Counted from the stretch's first letter, positions 1 through 11,844 are shown. The stretch: 64,000 nucleotides of DNA from Cryptomeria japonica (GCF_030272615.1 NC_081414.1:824181396-824245395), one strand, 5' to 3'. Notes: a model not told the origin generated them from the letters alone. Translations and numbers: made by a program.

Positions 1-369
1 TTTTCCTTTCAAACTCTGCAGCTTAGCAACTTTCTCCTATTTGTCTCCTTCATACAGGATTTCAAGCTTCTCCCAGATCTCATGTGTAGTATGAAGTCCC
101 ATTGCATTTGTCATTTTAGAATTAGTTAGGGCAATAATAAATGCTTCCTTCGCTCTAATATTATGTTCAACTTCCTTGATCTCATCAGTAGTAATTGGTA
201 CATCTGGAGGAGAAGAATAGGCATTTTTTGTAATCATCCAGTAACCTTCTCTAAGACATTTTAAGTGAACTTCCATTTGGTTCTTCCATATAGCATAGTT
301 ACTTCCATCAAATCTTGGATTGTCCTTCTTAAAGATGACACCTATAGCTGCCATCCTGGATCTTCTCAA
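1..369 (-). pseudogene. Copia gag, N-terminal part, broken, runs off the left edge
   Basis: The minus-strand reading from 369 has the start of a plant Ty1/copia Gag: an N-terminal DUF4219-like stretch (FDGSNYAIWKNQMEVHL) followed by the UBN2-type stretch (AKEAFIIALTNSK, IWEKLEILYEGDK). Gag forms the virus-like particle of the retrotransposon. An in-frame TAG at 37-39 interrupts it, but recognisable Gag residues continue in the same frame to base 1, so this is a pseudogene cut by the window edge. The primer-binding site and LTR lie directly upstream (391-1652), which fixes the element's orientation. Two candidate starts exist (MRRSRM or the inner MAAIGV); the inner one looks more like the family. 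Confidence 0.85.
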
Positions 370-390
370 GTAGTTAATCTTCTTTTGGAG

Positions 391-409
391 GATCTAGCTC
401 TAATATCAA
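391..409 (-). other. Copia primer-binding site (initiator tRNA-Met type)
   Basis: Read on the minus strand this is TTGATATTAGAGCTAGATC, close to the TGGTATCAGAGC primer-binding site complementary to initiator tRNA-Met in copia elements. It sits between the LTR end at 411 and the gag start. Confidence 0.8.
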
Positions 410-410
410 T

Positions 411-1652
411 TGTTACTAGTATAGAGGAGGAAAATTGAGAGGGGGGTGAATAAGTTTTCACCAGATCTACAAACTTAACTACAAAAATAGATCTAATAAA
501 TTGCAACAATAATAAAGATAAGTAAATTGATAGCACAATACACAACACGAAGATTTTGATGTGGAAAAACCGGTTAAGGAAAAAACCACGGTGGGAACCT
601 ACTCATAGTAAGATGACACTATATAGCAGTATGTGAAAATATTACAATGGGGAATGCACATGCATTCAGGCACACTACCTAGAGCTCACTGCTCAAAAGA
701 TAATGACTCGGAATGCTACAACCCTTAGGGAAGTCTCACTGACTTATGTAACAAGATTCAGACTACAATCTAGAAGAAATGAACTAAAAGAATAACATCT
801 CCAAATGCTTGATTATAATTCCAGTTAAGCACAATTGTTTGCTCTGTAACACCAATATCTCCTCAATCACACCACTAAAAGATGAATCACTTGATCACAC
901 ATACACTACTCTCTGATAATGTAGACACAACCTTGATATATAAATTACATAACATCATCACCTATTTATACAATCCATCAACCTTGATAACAAAGTCGGC
1001 TAAACCCTTAACTCATAATTATAAAATTACATCACACAATACAAAGATTGACCACCAGACCAATATAATGATTTACATGACATAGCATGGACCTAATTCA
1101 AATTACCAAATGTGAAATACCACCGAAAATCACTCCAATAACAAATGCAACACGCAACACAACCAAGAAAACCACATAACACGAAAATAGTCACTGGTTC
1201 ATGAAAACCACCAATAAATCGCACAAAGATAATGTAGATCATGAAAAAAAATAGGACACAATTAGGAAATACCAACAAGCACATTAGCATCATCAGAAAC
1301 AACTACACCAACACCACTTATCAAATCTTCATCGATCGACATCTAAAAACTCAAGAACACAACCAATCAACAACTACCATGAAGAAAGATAACTTGCGAA
1401 GCACCAAATCATGAACCATCTAAAATGAAGATACACAAGACAATCCTAAACATCATCCCAAAATCTCAGCACAAGATCTGATCACACCAGAATATACCAA
1501 AGGAAATACTAAACTCTGCAAAGTGCTAATCAACAAAGCAAAACTACTAACCGGATCATAAGATCTTTCCAATTTGTACACACCAGAGAAATTCACGGGA
1601 ATATGTTGATATCAATGACAACAACATATCCTAGCAGCAACAATGTCCAACA
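411..1652 (-). repeat. Copia 5' LTR, about 1.24 kb
   Basis: Bounded by TG at 411 and CA at 1651-1652. In the sense direction it begins TGTTGGACATTGTTG and ends next to the primer-binding site. A minus-strand TATAAATA lies at 963-970. The stretch at 430-450 reads, in sense orientation, as the TTCACCCCCCTCTC motif seen near the end of the LTRs at 38851-39746 and 58896-60155, so these belong to one broad LTR type. Boundaries come from motifs and neighbour comparison, not from an alignment. Confidence 0.7.
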
Positions 1653-2420
1653 ATCTAATCAAGCTTAACACTAATTGTAAAGCAAATTGAACTTTAAGCA
1701 TAACACTCAACCAAAATAAAGCCCTAACTTTTAACCATATTAAACACTAATATTAAATCAAAATAAAGATTAACTATGAACCTAACTAAATCATAATCTA
1801 GATTGAATTGTAAACCTAACACCAAATTAAACCCTAGTAGTAAACCAAATTGAAGCCTAACTTTAAATAAAATGAACACGAATTTCAAATAAAATGAAAC
1901 TCTAAATATAAACCAAAATGATTTGTAACCCTAACCCTAATCATAATTAAATTATAAACCAAATTAAACCCTAACAATAAACCTAAACCAAAATATACTA
2001 TAAACCTAACACTAAACAAAATTAAATTCTAACTCTATACAAAATCAAACAATAACTTGAACTTTAAGCATAACACTAAACTAGAATAAACCCAAGCTTT
2101 AAATCATATTGAACCCTAACACTAAACCAAAATAAACAATAATTATAAGCCTAATTGAATGATAAACATTTAAAAATTATAATGCTAACACTGAACCAAA
2201 TTGAACCCTAACACTATAAACCAAAGTGAACCCTAACCCTAAACCAAACTATATCTAAATGATAAACCAAATAAAACCATAAACCTAACATTAAACCAAA
2301 TTCAATCCTAACTCTAAATACAATTGAATCCTAAAACTAACCCTAATTGTAAACCAAATTAAACCCTAACCCACAATAGAACAAGTTAAACCGTAACGCT
2401 ATTAGCACAAGTCTTTTTAA
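1653..2420. repeat. Degenerate telomere-like minisatellite (CCCTAA-rich)
   Basis: About 750 bp of variants of a 20-25-bp unit resembling AACCAAATTGAACCCTAACA. Many copies contain AACCCTAAC or CCCTAACCCTAA, which are one- or two-heptamer matches to the plant telomere repeat complement CCCTAAA. No open reading frame is present. It could be an old interstitial telomeric block or an unrelated minisatellite that drifted near that motif. Confidence 0.65.
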
Positions 2421-2755
2421 TACTGGAAGAGGGTTCTTGGTTCAAATAACATGAATTTCAACAATCTAATGCACCCACTTCATTAAAAGGCAAGCCTATT
2501 AAATGTTGTAAGATTTATATTTTTTGAATAGGAAAAATATATAGCACAAGACTATTTCATATTAATCTTTTTTTTTATATTGAAGCGGCCCAGCCAAGTC
2601 ACCTACCTGTTAATATTAATCTTAAAATGATATTAATTTGGAAGAAAGTTCTTGGTGAACTTCAACAATAAGAAAAAAAAGCAAGTCTGTGAGTTGAAAA
2701 ATTCATAAAATACTGCATGTCTTAAATTGTTAAGAACTAAACCAACTACATCTCT
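2421..2755. other. AT-rich spacer, nothing recognised
   Basis: No coding potential, no repeat structure and no LTR ends were seen between the telomere-like block and the CACTA terminus. Confidence 0.5.
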
Positions 2756-2784
2756 CACTAGTACATTCGGAGCTGATTTTCGAC
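2756..2784 (+). repeat. CACTA left terminal inverted repeat
   Basis: Starts CACTAGTACATTCGG and reaches GATTTTCGAC. It pairs with 19457-19485 with roughly five mismatches in 29 positions. Terminal CACTA is the hallmark of the superfamily. Confidence 0.75.
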
Positions 2785-2975
2785 GACCGTTTGTCGGATT
2801 TTCGACAAATTTTCATCAGAGTGTCGACAAAATCCACCGTTGAAAACTCGGCGTCGGATTGGTCGACGATGCCATGCCCGTCGAAAATTCGACAATCCAA
2901 TGGACTCTGTCGACGGTCAAAGAAGTCGTCGGTCGAAAGCTTGGTATTCGTCGTAATTCCGACGATGATCATTTT
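2785..2975. repeat. CACTA subterminal GTCGAC motif cluster
   Basis: A dense run of GTCGAC, GTCGAAAATTCGAC and CGTCGG-type motifs in both orientations. Such clusters just inside CACTA ends bind the element's own DNA-binding protein in characterised elements; that role here is inferred. Confidence 0.6.
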
Positions 2976-3089
2976 TATAAAAAAAATAAATATAAAAGAG
3001 TAGGTTTGGACCAAAGCTAAACACTGATCAAGTTTCATCTGATCGGACAGACAGCGTGGTTTCGTGAGATCAAGCTGAACGTGTTTTAA

Positions 3090-4185
3090 CTTTCACGAAG
3101 TGGCGAAAGGGTTTGGTGGGTCCCAGAGATAAGCGGTCTTCTTTGGTTAAAGAATGATCGGGTTGGAAAAAGATCAATGGCTTCTCATTATTTTGTGGTC
3201 GGGCGATGCATGAGCTATACCTTCAGCGAAATAGCGAAAAGGTGGAGGGTCTAGCTAAGAGTGGTAGTAAATGTGGTAACCCCAGTTGGCGATGACATGG
3301 TGGTGACAAGGCACTCAGTTGGTGGTATGCAGTGGGTCCGGGCAAGGTTGTCATAAAAAGAGTAAACAATGAGCAAGTTCTTGAGACCTAACGACTCGCG
3401 TGAATTCGCGAAGATAAGGTGCTAGCAAGTTAGTCATTGCGAAGTAGCGAAAAGGCCGATGGGCCCAAGGGACAGGCATGGCATGAAGTTAAAAGCAGAT
3501 CAGGTCTGTTTTGATCTAACGGTTCTCGTGGTTTTGTGGTTGCAAGACAAATGAAGAATAATGTTCACAAAGTCGTGAAAGACAAGTGGAAATCACACAG
3601 AGGAGTGACATGACACGTGGTTTAAAAAAGTGGTTGAGGGCTCGCCTAGGTGTAACCGACAGTTATGTGGGAATAGTAAAAGGGAACACATGGCGGATTA
3701 ACGGTGGAACCAAAAGGAGTTTCCAGGGCTAATGGCCGACTTCCATGTGGCATTTATTAACCAGATAACAAGGGGGGTAAGTAATTCCTGGATAAAGGGC
3801 CCACTTAAAAGGCATTCATCTCAAGATTGATCCAACACTTCTCATTGTTTCGTGACCCAAAGATGCCCGTAGCTTAACCTCAGCGAAATAGTGAAAACCG
3901 TTAGCCATCAAGATGAGGCGCGATTAGTTAAAAGGATTGACGGTCTCGGTTGGAGTTAAAAGCTAGGTGATTTGAATTTGATCTAACGCTTGGCGCAGCC
4001 TCGTGAAGGAAAAGTGTATGACTGTTAAACTCTGCGAAGTGGCGAAAAGGAGGTAGGGCCCGACACTAAAGAAAAGAGATTAAATGGAGATAAAGGCGAT
4101 GTAAGTTCTCGAGATCCAATGGCCAACATTGTTTCGCGAAAGAAAAGAACACGGGTTTTATGTTCTGTGAAGTAGCAAAAGAGCG
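3090..4185 (+). repeat. Spaced array of a GCGAAGTAGCGAAAAGG motif
   Basis: Seven diverged copies start near 3095, 3224, 3437, 3565, 3881, 4033 and 4165. Each fits roughly YRCGAARTRGCGAAAAGG. The copies at 3224 and 3881 share about 45 bp of upstream sequence (CTTCTCATT, then GATGC, then ACCTCAGCGAAATAG). Several units also carry GATCTAACG and TTTCGTG upstream and GGGCCC or GGGTCCC downstream. The array lies between the left subterminal region and the unrecognised plus-strand gene, so it could be subterminal repeats or that gene's control region. Confidence 0.6.
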
Positions 4186-4731
4186 AAACAGAGGAAAGAC
4201 AGAGAAATTATGACCCGTTGGAGCCAGTTTTAAATTCGATAATTCTGAAAAGAAAGCCAAAGCATGGGGATTTAATTTCTAAAAACTTAAATGCCAACTT
4301 GCCCTTTTCAGTCCACATCAACTTGATTGCTAAGTATTGTTGCAGAGCGAATTGTTGCAGAGCGATTTTCTTTAGGCAAATAATCAGGTTTCTTGTGCTT
4401 TTCTTGATAACTCTTGGTTTGTTCTCAAATACTGCTATGTGAATTACTTCATTAGAGGTCTGTGCTAGCTTCTAGTGGTATAATTGTTTGACCAGAATGG
4501 CACCCAGAAGAGAATTTGTAGGGAAAGTGAATTACCAGGACCGAAATATCTGTGATGATTTTTTAGAGCAATTAACCATGTCCACCAATGTTGGGGCTAA
4601 GGCCAAAGAGCTAGTACCTAAGAACCCATGTCTAAAAATTGGAGATAGCCTTTATGATAAGGGTAATTGGTTGAGGGACCCTGAAATAGGATTGTTAGTG
4701 ATGCTTTGCAAAAAGGATTACAAAATCTGTT

Positions 4732-6530
4732 TGATGGCAACACACACAAGAGCACAAGAAACAAACGTTAGTGTTAGCAACAAAAGATTATCCTAAACAG
4801 GCATATCAAGAGAGATATTAAGCATGAAATAGAAAGCATATAAACATAGAATAAAATAGCTAATCAAGATGCTCATAGTTGCTCCTCCCTTGTTCCTCTC
4901 CTCTCCAAGTCCCAAATGAGTGTAGCTCTCAGCTTTTAGCACTAGCCATGGATGCCATATGGAGATTCAAGATAGTTGAATATGATAAGCAAATGCTATG
5001 CAAGTGTAGATAGTGATGCTATGAGAAAGCTCTATGCTAATGCCAGTATAACAACAATACTCTAATGCTTCTCTTTTTTTGCTTGAGGAGAAGGGTTCTA
5101 TTTATAGAAGAAATGGGGAAATGAAGGGTTAAGATTGAATGGTTTAATCAAGGGCCAAGTTTGAAAGTTGGGGATCCATGTGCACAATTGGCACTAATAA
5201 AATGGTGACAAGTGCCAACATAGGATTGGGTTGAGAGAAGAGGTTGGAGGCATTAAAGGCCTGAGAAGACCTCATGGTTATCTAGAGGCTAAGGGTCAAG
5301 TCCAAATTAAGATTACCCACTAGATTAAGAGTTAATCCAAGGATAAACCTTTGTGCAAATGTTTAAGAGATAATCATGGTCAAAGCATTAATGGCCTGAT
5401 GAGACCTTTGGGTTGGGTAGAGGTTGAGTCAAAACAAATGTTTTAACCATGTGGGAGGGTTTGAGGTAACCATTAATGGTTATTGGAGACTTTGGGGATT
5501 AAGTGGTTGAAGGTTGAAAGCCTTTAATGGTTATCAAAGACTTTGAGGGTTTGAGAAGTGACTTCCCTTTTGCTTAGGAATGTGACAAAGTTTAGAGAAG
5601 GGGTTAGGTTATTTAGAAGTGATTAGAAAATTCTAGAAGGGGTTTAGGCATGCAAGTGGATTTTGTAGGAAAATGCAAGTGGGAGAAATTTTGGTATTTT
5701 CAATTAAAGTAAAATCATTTATTTCAATTAAATGGTGTAATTTGCATTTGGATAAATATTCAAATAAATATTAATTTATTTAAATGAGAAAAATGAAGAT
5801 AAAGCATTAAAATGCTTGAAGACTTTGAGGGAAACCATTAAAGGCTTGAAGACTTTAAGGAAAACCATTAAAGTCTTAAGAAGACTATAGAAGGAAGCCA
5901 TCAAGTTTGAAGACTTTAAAGCCATCAAGTTTGAATACTTTAAGGGAAACCATTAAAGGTTTCAAGTGGGTGAGGATAAATAGGATTTTAAATAAATAAT
6001 TTATTTAAAATAGTTGTGCAACTTGCTTTTGTAGGAAAATACAAGTGGGTGGAGGATAAAGGTGATTTAAATAAATTATTTATTTAAAATAATTGTGCAA
6101 CTTGCATTTGTAGGAAAATGCAAGTGGGTAGAGGATAAAGGTGATTTAAATAAATTATTTATTTAAAATAATTGTGCAACTTGCATTTGTAGGAAAATGC
6201 AAGTGGGTAGAGGATAAAGGTGATTTTAAATAAATGTTAATTTATTTAAATGTGAGAGGTGGGATTTTGGGGGATTTAAATAAATATTAATTTATTTAAA
6301 TGTGAGAGAAGATTTAATTAAACAAATATGATTTATTTATTTAATTAATGGTCTGAATTTGGTTAAGTGAATTAAATCAAATAAATTGAATAATTTATTT
6401 AATTAATAGGAGAAGAGGGTTAAGATGAATTAATTAAATATTAATTTAATTAATTCATTAATTGATGGTTAAATAATCAAATAAATACTAAGTATTCATT
6501 TAATTAAGTGGACAGATTTATGTGACTACA
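4732..6530 (-). repeat. Solo LTR (gypsy-like), about 1.8 kb, inside the unrecognised gene
   Basis: In sense orientation it begins TGTAGTCACATAAATCTGTC and ends GTTGCCATCA. A minus-strand CTATAAATAG promoter motif lies at 5098-5107. Removing it rejoins reading frames of the host coding trace. Only GTT is duplicated at the edges (4729-4731 and 6531-6533), shorter than the usual 4-6 bp, so the exact ends are uncertain. No internal retroelement region was found. Confidence 0.6.
6016..6240. repeat. 79-bp tandem repeat, about three copies
   Basis: GTGCAACTTGC recurs at 6016, 6095 and 6174. Each unit also carries TTGTAGGAAAATGCAAGTGG and an AT-rich TTTAAATAAATTATTTATTT palindrome. It lies within the solo LTR. 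Confidence 0.75.
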
Positions 6531-8603
6531 GTTAGGCTTAGGACTCTTCAAAGTCGGTTATGGGTAGAGGAATTCCCCAGCTCCTTTGAATGGCATATGG
6601 GAGCAGGATGTAGGAAAGCTTGTGGTCCCAGGTGTTTTTATGGATGTAGATCTATTAGCCATGATTGCACAGAATTATGACTCTGTGGCAAGATACATCA
6701 GGAATATAAAGGGATCAGTCTTGATTGAGATAAATGAAGATGAATTCAGGAAAGTGTTTAAACTCAGTGAGTCCTCCAATTTGTTAGAACCTATTGACTT
6801 TGAGTTGTTAGCCTAGGTTCACAACACACAAAGGGATCATCTTAGAAGTGGCCCATTGAAAGAATTATTTGTAAAGATAGGGGGGTTAACAGTTGTAGGC
6901 CCCAGTACAATGGAACCATTCTCTCTCAACCTATTCACTCTGAGAGCTAAGGGTATGTATTGGGCATTATGCTAGATTTTTGGAGAGGATGCTGAAAAGA
7001 ATATTCCAACCCATTATATGTTAATGATTGCACAAATTCTAAACCGCTCCCTAGCAATAATAATTGATTATACCTCATACCTTGCTGATGCAATCCATAA
7101 AGGGCTAGTAGGAATAAAAAATGGTAAGGTGGATAGGCCATTTGGATAGTACTCCATGTTAATGCATATGTTTCTGTTCAAAGGGACTGATTATTTTGGA
7201 AAGGAGATGGACCTGATAAGGTCAAGGATAAAGAGGAGATGCCAGTGCAATTGTGGAGTACTCTTCTATCTTGGGATAGAGAAGATGCAAGTTATTTAAA
7301 GTTTGATAGATGCTTTGCATCTAAAATTAGGATTCTTCTATGCAGAGAAAACCCTAGAATTCCTAAGGCTCTTTTGGAGTTTCTCAGACCAAAGGAGTTT
7401 GCAGAGGATATCAAGATTGTTCACAATTGGGGAGACATGTATTTGTACCCTGTGTCTACTATTTTTAGAGTGTTTGGATTTAGAGGCACCCCCTTTTTAC
7501 TACCCTATTAGGTCCCATTGAAGATAGGGATTGCATAAGTCCTGAGACAAATTGGGGGAGTATAAGAAGCAGAGCTAACCAATAGAGGTAAAGGGACTAT
7601 TTTCCCAACTATTACCATGGATCACCATTTTGTGATCACTAAGGGTGGATGGAGATTTTTTGAAGAATTCTTTAAGCCATATAGGTTGTTTACTACAGTG
7701 TCAAGATGTGCAGACCTTGAGGATTTTTTCAATGGCATGTTCAGAAAAAGAGCAGTGTGCAGAGGTAGGCCGCATCAATTTTAGTTCCCAGAAGATCTAA
7801 TTAGAAATGAATTCAGCTTAGATGAGAAAGAACTGAGGAAGGAGAAGTGGGTGGCATATAAGAAAGCCTTTGATTTTATCGATCAATTTGACACTAGCTA
7901 TGACCCCCTTTCTAGCTTCAATCCATTTGAGGACAAAATAAAATTCCTGATTCTTTATTTTGAAGATCTCATGCAGACCTTAAAAGAAAAGAGGGAGGCC
8001 ATAATGCAAAATGAGCCTGATAAGGCTAAGATGGTATTGGCTAGGCCTGCCTTTGCTAGGGATATCCTACGTGGTGACTATGTAATGCACAAAAGGTCAA
8101 AGTACACTGTGATAATGCCAGTGACAGGTGAGCCTTCCACTTCAAAAGGGAAGAGGAAAATTGAAGATGTCATTGACATCCAGGATTCCCCTAAGAAGCA
8201 GAGAGTGGGAAAGGAAATTGAAACTGATGAGCCTCAATATTCTCCATCTTAGTCTCCTATCCACATTGGAGATGAACAAGTTGTGGCTGAACAATTATTG
8301 CAATTAGGGACTCTCGGTGAGATTGCCTATACCTATGAGGAGACCCAAGAGGGGATGCCCGAAGAGCCACCTAATGCTAAAATGGATTTGACTGATGGTG
8401 AGTTAAAGGGCCAAGAAATGGACCTTACTGTTAAGCAATCTAGTGAAAAATTCCTGGCTAACAGTAATTTTGTCACATTAGGAGCTTTTATACAGTTTCT
8501 ATGGAAGCAAAATATTGATCAATTCAAGACTAGATGTGAATAAAGGAAAAGTGAACAACCTCTTAAAAATACAACTTAGGTAGAAGAAGAGGTTAAGCAA
8601 GAA

Positions 8604-9878
8604 ATGATGGAGGAGTTCAAAGCAATCACCCCTGAGAAAGGAAGAGAAATGGTAGCAAAGGCTGGTGTGGTGATTCTCCCTGAATGGGATATAGCCGATG
8701 CCTTGGTGCTTCATGTAGTGAGGAAAGAAACAAAGCCTATGGAAGGAGTGACATTCAGCAAGGATAATACTGCTCTTGTCATGTGGTCTTTAAAGAAGGA
8801 TGAAAACAAAAGAAGGAAGGATGCATCAGATTCTAGCCTCTTAGGAGGCATGATAGTTAAAAGAGTCCAAGACATAGGGGTAGTGGAAGCTACAAGCACA
8901 GTCCTAGAGACTACAAAATTTAGTGTTGCGATGGCAGAGAAAGAGGCACAAGAAAAGGCTAATCTCCAATTGAAGTTGGAGACTATTTTAAAAGCTTACA
9001 ATGATGCTAAAGAAGGAATAGCCAACAGAGACAGCATAATTGCTAGACTTCAGAGTCAACTGGCAGGTCAATACCATCCCGATGAATCTTCTACACTCAT
9101 GATAGCCTCCTCTCCAGCAAGACCCCCTCCTACTAGTCCCATCATTGAATATCCCCCTTCTCCTATGCCTTCTAGTTCCCAATTACTTGAAAATGTCCAA
9201 CATGAGTTGGAAAAATTGAAACAAGCTCAAACATTGTATGCAAACAAATATGAGGAGAAGGTGAAAGCCACCATCTTGAAGTTTGTTGACTCAGTCAAAA
9301 CCTCCAATGTATACATAAATATGAAGAGGATTCTTGAGATTTTGATCAAATTCAAAGAAGAAGAAGCCACTTTGGAACCAATCCTAAATAAGTGGGTGCC
9401 TAGAGGTAAAGAGTTACAGCTCATGTGTTCTTCCCATCCAGATGCAGAAGAGAATGACAATCTAAGGTCCACATGTGAGTTTCTAAAAGAGATGAATATT
9501 CTTTTAGTGGAAGGAGCAAGTATAAAAAGAAAAGCCCAACTTTATAGGAAAGAATATTCAAATCATAAATTTGAAATGTTTCTAGGAGGTTTCATTGGTC
9601 CTGTCCAGCTAAAGGAAGAGAAGACTTGGTTAAAGGAGGTGGACCACAATTTGTCCCTAAGGATCAATCAGATTATTAGTACTAATGACACATCCTTATT
9701 TGTCCAAACAATTGAGGAAATTGAAAAAGTGAAATCTCATTATGGTTTCATAGAAACAGAGATTGGACATGTACGAGTCACTTGGAAGCGGCTAGAAGAT
9801 ATGAAACGGAAGGTTGCTAGTTTTACTTGGCCTAGTGATGATGTGTATCAGGAGTGGAAAGATAAGTATATGGGATAG
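8604..9878 (+). CDS. Longest open segment (424 codons) of the unrecognised gene, coiled-coil rich
   Basis: An uninterrupted frame within the 4497-10064 pseudogene. Residues about 100-150 and 190-420 are rich in Glu, Lys, Leu and Ile with heptad-like spacing, separated by a proline/serine linker (SSPARPPPTSPIIEYPPSP). No catalytic motif is visible. The trace continues past the TAG at 9876-9878 and upstream of 8604, so it is a fragment of a longer protein rather than a separate gene. Function unknown. Confidence 0.45.
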   Translation: MMEEFKAITPEKGREMVAKAGVVILPEWDIADALVLHVVRKETKPMEGVTFSKDNTALVMWSLKKDENKRRKDASDSSLLGGMIVKRVQDIGVVEATSTVLETTKFSVAMAEKEAQEKANLQLKLETILKAYNDAKEGIANRDSIIARLQSQLAGQYHPDESSTLMIASSPARPPPTSPIIEYPPSPMPSSSQLLENVQHELEKLKQAQTLYANKYEEKVKATILKFVDSVKTSNVYINMKRILEILIKFKEEEATLEPILNKWVPRGKELQLMCSSHPDAEENDNLRSTCEFLKEMNILLVEGASIKRKAQLYRKEYSNHKFEMFLGGFIGPVQLKEEKTWLKEVDHNLSLRINQIISTNDTSLFVQTIEEIEKVKSHYGFIETEIGHVRVTWKRLEDMKRKVASFTWPSDDVYQEWKDKYMG

Positions 9879-10064
9879 AAAGAAGATGCTCAGGAGCAGT
9901 TATAGGAGGTTGCAACAGAACAACAAGCAAAGGAAGCCGCAAATGCTGAAAAGGACTTATAACTGCTTCTTGAAAATGACCAGTTGTTTGTAACAAACTT
10001 TCTTTTGAAGGGTCCAAAGCTTGTATGCATCCATACTATTATAAATGGATACCAGGACTCCTAA

Positions 10065-10731
10065 AAAAATGATCGCAAGTAATTGTAAGAAAACGCTGCA
10101 GAAATTTATCTGAGCATTTTTCTAGTCTTATGGAGAATACTTTGAGTTTTGTAATATTTTCTCAAAATTAATATCAATATATAGACTATCAACTTTCGAG
10201 CCTAAATTTTGTGTTGTCTTTTGGTCTACTTGCAAATATTTACTATTTTCAATATGAGTAATCTAGGGTTATTCATTTGAGTATGGATTGTAAGGCAATC
10301 TTAAATAGAGGTGTTTCTTAGCTTTTCTTTCCAGGAGGGAAATTAAATATGCATGAAGCATTTCTATTAGTAAATTCCTTGTGGGAGATTTTGAATTTGA
10401 TGAATGCAGTCTAGTTTGATAAGGGTAAATTCTTATGTATGTCAGGCATATGTGGGGTTTTATAGAAGCTGAGGTGATGGGATATGTGGAGATATTTGAT
10501 TGTGGGAGTATTGTTTAAACTTAGATGACTCTGTGGCCTAGATAAGGCACTGGTATGCATACAAGAAACATCTAGTTCTATTAAGGCACAAGCATCAAAC
10601 TCAGAGGTTATGACTAAGATGTTTATAGAAAATATCATTGCCTACAAAAAATTCATGGGATCATTAGTCCAAAATGAGTGATCATAAAGTAAATTACAAT
10701 TAGAGTATATATAATAATAATTTTAAAGTAC
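10065..10731. other. Gap between convergent CACTA genes, nothing recognised
   Basis: AT-rich non-coding sequence where the plus-strand and minus-strand genes converge; probably contains both 3' ends. No clear poly(A) signal was identified. Confidence 0.4.
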
Positions 10732-11844
10732 CTGGAACCTTTTGTATCTTTAAGGGAAGCATTTCTTTGTCACTCACCACGAATGTGGCATGCAATGTTC
10801 CCGTACTAGCAATACAAGAAGATCCAGGAAACGATGCTATGTTATCAGCAGTAGTCACCTGTGGCACATCCTCATGTGCATCTCCTCCTACAAAAAATGA
10901 ATCCACTATGAAATGGCATCTACCATTTGCAAGTTTTCTGCTGTCTTATACAATAAACACATGACAGAAGATAGAGCAAAAGAGGGATCTACCAACAGTG
11001 GGACACACACTAGAGGATGTCTGCATGCTACATGTTGCTAACATTGCAGTCGACAATACAAGTGAGGGTGACCTCTGATGAGGTGGCGTTGACATTTGCA
11101 TAGTAACATTGACATCACCTAAAGAATAAAACATTAAATTTATGAAAAGTGCAAGAATTGTAAACAAGGATGAACATTTATTTTGAAAATTGACAGTATG
11201 ACGTATGATGTGTTTTGGGTACTCAGAGTGATAAGCCAAGCAAGTGATAATACAAGAAAATTGTCATCACTTGATCTTGTAACACCCTGATCGTAGGAAC
11301 GACTTTCATGAGGGCGAATAAATTGCCGTAAAAACAATACGTACATATTTTAATTAATGACATAAAAAGAGAATAAAATATAAACCATTATTGAACTTTT
11401 GTTATAATTAAAGCTTTCATTATTGCTTACTTGCAATTTTTCTGTTGTCTTATACAATAATTCCACCCTCTGTCGTATCTCATCAGTGGTAGGATGCACG
11501 GCTGCCAAAGCAACAATATCTTTTCTCATTTTTATAAGAGGCATTTTAAAGAATTTCACAAGGTCTGTGGGATCTTCAGGGTCATCATTGCTTAACCCTA
11601 ACGATTCCACATCCATAGAAAGGTGCTCAGGTACTGCAACTCCCTTTCCCTTTCCCCGAACATCCACCTGTGTCAAGAATATCATTAACAATTACAAAAT
11701 TAGTATAAATCACTAAAAAAAGGAACATAATAATGTAATAGTTTGCGTCTACCTAATTTGTACAATTACAATGAGGTTTACCTGCTCAGTAGAAGTGTTG
11801 CAAGGTACATCTCTGTCTGTGATATGTGATGGATCCATGTCGGC
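10732..11844 (-). pseudogene. Second CACTA gene (TNPA-position), partial exon model
   Basis: Minus-strand exon-like blocks with consensus splice sites: 11844-11782 (ADMDPSHITDRDVPCN), 11667-11431 (VDVRGKGKGVAVPEHLSMD through LLYKTTEKLQ), about 11118-10995 (GDVNVTMQMSTPPHQ) and 10887-10732 (GGDAHEDVPQVTTADN). They lie downstream of the transposase gene on the same strand, where CACTA elements carry their second, DNA-binding-protein gene. No known domain is visible, so the role rests on position. The block encoding LLYKTTEKLQ is partly duplicated near 10943. The join from the second to the third block is out of phase, so the model is incomplete or broken. Confidence 0.45.

Larger units (their letters stand above)
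4497..10064 (+). pseudogene. Long unrecognised gene, broken by many stops and a solo LTR
   Basis: Starting at ATG 4497 (MAPRREFVGKVNYQDRNICD), one coding trace can be followed through 6534-7500 (GSVLIEINEDEFRKVFKL, LFTLRAKGMYWALC), 7560-8250 (a lysine-rich, PEST-like stretch) and 8280-10064 (coiled coil). Without the solo LTR at 4732-6530 and the stops it would exceed 1,200 codons. I do not recognise the family; it looks like transposon cargo or an old retroelement ORF. About 14 in-frame stops are TAG or TAA and I saw no TGA, and one frame slip lies near the LTR. It runs opposite to the CACTA transposase gene. Confidence 0.6.
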
